Assembly (NCBI RefSeq): GCF_038396675.1
Contig: NC_088933.1
Location: 33,585,001 to 33,649,000, forward strand
Direction of reading: 5' to 3'
Source of the DNA: Hydra vulgaris
Lineage: Eukaryota > Cnidaria > Hydrozoa > Anthoathecata > Hydridae
Length of the DNA stretch: 64,000 bases
Of the stretch, positions 60,050-64,000 are shown piece after piece. A program made the position numbers and the translations under genes. A model generated the notes under the pieces. The model did no database searches. It was not told the DNA's origin and saw only the letters and a list, made by a program, of their open reading frames with translations. Every line of letters starts with the position of its first letter. Position 1 is the first letter of the stretch.

Positions 60050-62285
60050 TTACCATGTCAACCAAAATGTCTAAAAACACTAATAACACCCATTGCATCA
60101 TCATTGTATGCTAAAATAGCTAAATACGTTCCCATTTCCAGTGTTGACTTAAAAATAAAACATCTTTTTGATACACGAGCCTAAATAAGTCCATTAAGTG
60201 CCTCGTTAGCATTTTGTGTGTTTCCATGTAAACATTTTGATAACAATTCATCTGATGGTAAATTTATAATTATTGGTAGAATTAAATCTTTTATCCACAG
60301 AGGTATGGTAGATTTGGGTTTATAATTCTTTTGATTTAGAGCCCAGTATTTGCACCAATTATATTTTCCTCGAGGGCAAAACTGGTGGCGTTTGTAGGAA
60401 TCAGGAAAATCGGTGAAGTGGAAAAGTATGGCATAAACTGCTTTCTTCATTGAATACAAGTTTCCCACATTAAATCTGATTGCAAGGCTATAGAAATTTT
60501 GCATTGAATTAATGCAGTTTTTAGTGTGTTTACCTCTGCATGATATTGGTTTTTTAGTACCTTTTTGGGCTTTGACAAAGTTTCGTAGACGTGTTTTTAA
60601 CCGTTTTTAAACATGCCCAACACATTCCAGTTTTACAGGCATAATACCATACTCTTTGTAAGGATCTGCGACTATTTCATCATTAAAAGAAGATGTATCT
60701 TTATAAAAAAATAAGATATATAAAGAATATCTCCAAGATATTCTTTATATATCAATTTATTTTTTTATAAAGATCTTTTAAACATAGCCACAGCTCCTAC
60801 AGATTCCATACCACTCGATGAACCCTGGTGATCAACCAACCAACACTGATACTGTGGAGTTCCTCTTTTAGATCTCCACGTTTTATATCTATTGCATTGT
60901 TTGGTAAATATCTCTGCATCAATACATTTATTATTACAAACAGCAGTATACAACACCATTCAACGAATTATGACCTCGCTTTTGCCATGAACCATCAATA
61001 GAAATTCTAACTTCTTTCATTTCAAGAGAGTTGTTTATTGATTTGGTTTCAAAAGCAGTTTTTTGCATACTTTCCTCAGCAGTAATGCTGTATACTATCA
61101 TGGCAGTTTTATTTTACTTATTAAAGCCATTAGGCAACAAACAATAAAGATTTATACAGAAGGAAAAAGTTTTCATCGACTCATGACCAACACCTATTTC
61201 TCGCAATCCGATGACAGCTCGCAGGTTTATCTCATATGGTGATTCTAGAGAAGAAAGTTCTTTTTTAACAGTATTAATAGGAAACTCATTTGTGTTTAAA
61301 GAATTCTTTGACTTTGGTGAAGTTCTAAAATTTTTAGAAAAAGTTACACTTTGTACACTTCATCTCAAGTAAATGAAAAAAGCCCATGCGAGAACCAACG
61401 TTATCTTTGATTAACAAATTTCCAATAAAGCAATTGGGGCAAACAGTGTGTGCAATTAATTTGTTTAAAAATAAAAAGTTAATAAGTATAAAATTTTTCC
61501 TATACATACATAATTATCAAAAACACACAATAAGTGTTTACTATATATGATGTATGTTTTATAAAATCTGTGTTTACAATACTTTTATATCATATTTGAA
61601 ATCCGTTCAGTCTTCACAATATCGAATAAAGGAAAAGAACGTTTATTCAACAATAATAGTAATTTATTTACAAGAAAATAAAAATGTATTACATATAATT
61701 ATTTTTAAATACAAATATTATTAGATTCCATCGAGTAAAACTATAAATTGAAACTAACTTTACATCTATTTTATTGTTTTTATGTTTGCGATGTAAAGAT
61801 AATAGTAGTTTTACATGTCATTTATCAATTTATTACTTTTATGCATAAATATATATAAGTTTTACACATTGAGATCTAATAATTTTTAAAAAAATCTAAA
61901 AAAAAAAGATCCCATCGCGTAAAATTGCAAACAACTTTAACGAAATATAAACATTTTTTAAAAGATAAGTAGATTTCACCATCTACTTTATAAATGGCAA
62001 ATTTACAAATGCAAACCTTTTTTTTTTCTCTTTTTGCATTATTATTTATGTCTTTATATTATTATATATTCAGACTCAAAGAAACATTTCTAAAGATAAT
62101 AAATTAAAAACGCATCCTCGTTTTGAGTTTTACGGCAGTGGATCTAATATTTCATGGGATCTAAATTTCTACAACATAACACAAGAAATCTCCTGATCTG
62201 CAGGTTTTGATTTGAGAATATCAGATGGTTTAAACCCATTCCATTATCTGCTCTTCTTTCTAGTACCATTTTGTTTATTTGGCAT
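60050..62285 (-). pseudogene. Transposase pseudogene with DGSWQKRGH signature
   Basis: Would mobilise the TTAA-flanked element. Possible start exon: MPNKQNGTRKKSR*WNGFKP then SDILKSKPADQEIS (ATG 62285). Cys pairs: LCPNCFIGNLLIKDNVGSRM, EMKCTKCNFF (61330-61450). Catalytic start: ISIDGSWQKRGHNSLNGV (60965-61010), then CNRYKTWRSKRGTPQYQCWL and HQGSSSGMESVGAVAMFKRS (60770-60930). After a palindrome: DTSSFNDEIVADPYKEYG, VKLECVGHV*KRLKTRLRNF, MQNFYSLAIRFNVGNLYSMK, KAVYAILFHFTDFPDS, CPRGKYNWCKYWALNQ and LSKCLHGNTQNANEALNGLI (60181-60680). Known, from memory: 'DG.WQKRGH...NGVV' with 'VGH.QKR...LR' and 'CLHG.TQN.NE..N' defines the Mutator-like/Kolobok-type transposase domain. The Asp of the usual Y.DGDSKS step is disrupted by the palindrome. 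Several stops and frameshifts. Confidence 0.85.
60698..60774. repeat. Palindrome inside the transposase, about 35 bp arms, 3 bp loop
   Basis: The left arm 60698-60732 and right arm 60736-60774 are reverse complements with one two-base gap and a two-base slip. On the minus strand the right arm encodes SLKNKLIYKEYLGD-like sequence; the left arm is an extra block before DTSSF. Confidence 0.9.
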
Positions 62286-62726
62286 TTCTTTTATTTAATT
62301 TTAAAAAAATATATATATATATATATATAATATAAATCCAAAGGGTAAACAAACAAAAACACTCCAAATCTTTCAAATCTGTTAATTGTTACAAAACGTG
62401 TTTAGTGGTTAAGAACAATGACTTTTTATTGAATTTTAATTCGGAAAACATTAAGCTTACAAAGCTTGAAGGCTCTAGTAAAATTGAGTTTATTTTTAGG
62501 GAGAAAATGCCCTAACAACCATGTTAATTATTTAGTATCTCCGTTGCTAAGGAAATAAAGATACATAGTATTCTAATAAAATTCTCATATCTAAAGAAAG
62601 ATAAATTATTTATCTATGAGACTTTGCCTAAACGTACTTTGATTAATTTGACACATATTTTATGCAAAATCGAAAAACTCAAAAAAATTTTTAGTTTCCT
62701 ATTTTTTTGGTGTTGTACCACCTTAA

Positions 62727-63500
62727 TCTCTCTTGTATAATATAATACCTTGTTTAATCTCCCTTGTATAATATGCATTCTTTACGCTGAATTCTTCTGA
62801 CTTTGAAAGTAATTTAAATTAAGTGAAAAAAAAACTATAATTTTTCAAAATAAAAAAAGTCATAAATTTTTCTTTATTAAAAAACATATTTATATTTTTT
62901 CAGTTTATATGTCGTACAATATAAATTTGGACTTAGCAGATCCGTGACGGCTCCAGGGAGTTACATAACCCCCGAGCAGAATATTTAAGTCCTTCAATGT
63001 CAAAGAAGTCAAGAACCTAATTTTGATAAAAACATATTTGTGTATAAGCATCTTTCTTAAAAATATTTCTGTATCCGTCACTCTTTAATATCCGATAAAC
63101 CGGTAAAAATATAGTTTCAACTATCGCAAAACTTAAATAAATTTATTGTTATAACAATTACTTTGATTAAATTTTGAAAATTTCGAAAAAACACAATCTT
63201 AAGATTATGCTTTATTATAGAAAAAGCAAAGAATATAATAAAACAATTTTAAAAAACAATTGAGTTTCAAATGAGAATTGACCGTCTCCCAAACTTTACT
63301 GTATTAAGTTTGTATAAGTTCAATTCAATAGTTCCTCTATTTATCTAATTTTTTTAAAACTTGGTAATAAATTTTCGTCATCTTTGTAGAAAAAGCGACA
63401 ACGTCAATAATTTTCATATTGAAATACTATTTGAGGTATCAGAAGTGATACGCTATTTATTATTATAGAATAAAAGATTTGTTTAATTGACAGTATGTTT
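62727..63500. other. AT-rich non-coding stretch
   Basis: Starts with the remaining units of the tandem repeat broken by the TTAA element (62731-62780). CCGTGACGGCTCCAGGG near 62945 resembles a hAT end. No gene. Confidence 0.45.
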
Positions 63501-63508
63501 GAGCTGCT

Positions 63509-63530
63509 CAGTGACGGATCCAGGGATTTT
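63509..63530 (+). repeat. hAT-like terminal sequence
   Basis: CAGTGACGGATCCAGGGAT, a typical hAT-like left end, followed by G-rich sequence; the rest of any element would run past the window edge. Confidence 0.4.
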
Positions 63531-63639
63531 ATTGGGGAAAAAGGGAATATTAAAATAAATTTAATTTGTATCCCATTTGCGACTTGAAAAAACAAAAACT
63601 CTTCATTTCTAATACATTTTAGGACTTTCAGATTCTGGT

Positions 63640-64000
63640 ATTGAGGAGGGAAGAATGCATCATCTCCTTACTCATCACTCCCTCTCCTTTTCTGGATTCA
63701 TCGCTGGAACTGCTCTAATTTAGCTCTTTAAACATCTTCATGTTTCTTCGACCTCCAACTTTAATAGTGGTTGCTTTTTAATGTTATTAAAGGTTAAAAA
63801 AAAAAAAGTTCAAAAATATTCGAAAAGTAAAAATTTTGTAATAATAATTGGAATGAAAAAAAAAAAGTTATAAAAGTCATTCAAGTTATTCAATTAGTTT
63901 CATGATAAAATTCAACGTAAAACGGACATATACATATATAAAATATAACTTTTTACTTTTCTATTATTTTTATAAAAATATTTTAAAAATTTTAACGCAG
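63640..64000. other. AT-rich stretch with a LINE 3' UTR phrase
   Basis: CCAACTTTAATAGTGGTTGC at about 63751 matches the 3' UTR phrase of the LINE at 31410-32130, suggesting another 5'-truncated copy. Nothing else is clear before the window ends. Confidence 0.4.

Larger units (their letters stand above)
59301..62722 (-). mobile_element. TTAA-flanked DNA transposon, 3.4 kb (Kolobok-like)
   Basis: Seen: TTAA at 59297-59300 and 62723-62726; both ends read inward GGTGGTACAACACCAAA (17 bases identical). The element interrupts a tandem repeat of CTTGTATAATATAATACCTT-type units: one unit lies left of it and one and a half right of it, and rejoining at TTAA restores the array, which confirms the boundaries. 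It contains a decayed transposase on the minus strand. Known: TTAA duplication is typical of piggyBac and Kolobok; the transposase is not piggyBac-like. Inferred: Kolobok or a relative. Confidence 0.85.

Noticed and set aside
59297-62726. piggyBac assignment from the TTAA flanks
   Set aside because: The transposase motifs (DGSWQKRGH, CLHGNTQN) are not those of piggyBac.

Overview
This is a strongly AT-rich, repeat-saturated animal window: long (TA)n tracts, poly-A/T, introns, and almost no intact coding sequence. The protein families point to a metazoan, most probably a cnidarian such as Hydra. They are CR1/L2-type LINEs, a Tc1 element, several hAT types, a TTAA-flanked Kolobok-like element, and a Mutator-like transposase fused to SWIM, Ulp1 and PHD modules. 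The species guess is inference; no search was run. There are no operons and no rRNA. tRNA-like sequence occurs only as SINE heads.

Layout. 0-9 kb: old LINE tails, a SINE head, a 0.35 kb direct repeat, a decayed transposon domain, and a mariner-like transposase remnant cut by a 0.45 kb fold-back element. 9.6-13.3 kb: a dispersed repeat, then the only candidate host gene, a phase-consistent four-exon model for a 55-residue Ser/Arg-rich peptide with a transposon fragment in its large intron. 16-20 kb: a 907 bp TA-flanked MITE, a dead Tc1 element sitting in a (TA)n tract, and a three-copy minisatellite. 22-30 kb: two divergent copies of a multi-exon MULE transposase gene. The minus copy keeps DDE, SWIM zinc finger, Ulp1 protease and PHD regions; the plus copy keeps only the ends. 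31-35 kb: LINE 3' fragments, two of them tail to tail. 36-41 kb: TTAA-type and other MITEs and a second SINE. 41-47 kb: hAT remnants, including a 1.4 kb hAT with a perfect 8 bp target duplication nested in another transposase pseudogene. 49-54 kb: a nearly complete two-ORF LINE with frameshifts. 55-64 kb: another LINE 3' end, hAT and MITE copies, and a 3.4 kb TTAA-flanked element with a decayed transposase.

The least expected signal is a series of near-perfect short palindromes (arms about 11-38 bp, loops often 1-12 bp). In at least three cases they interrupt recognisable transposon reading frames, as if a short stretch had been replaced by, or followed by, the reverse complement of its neighbour. 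This looks like template-switch mutation, or possibly a read or assembly fold-back artefact. Coordinates of pseudogenes and exons are read by eye and are approximate unless termini are stated.
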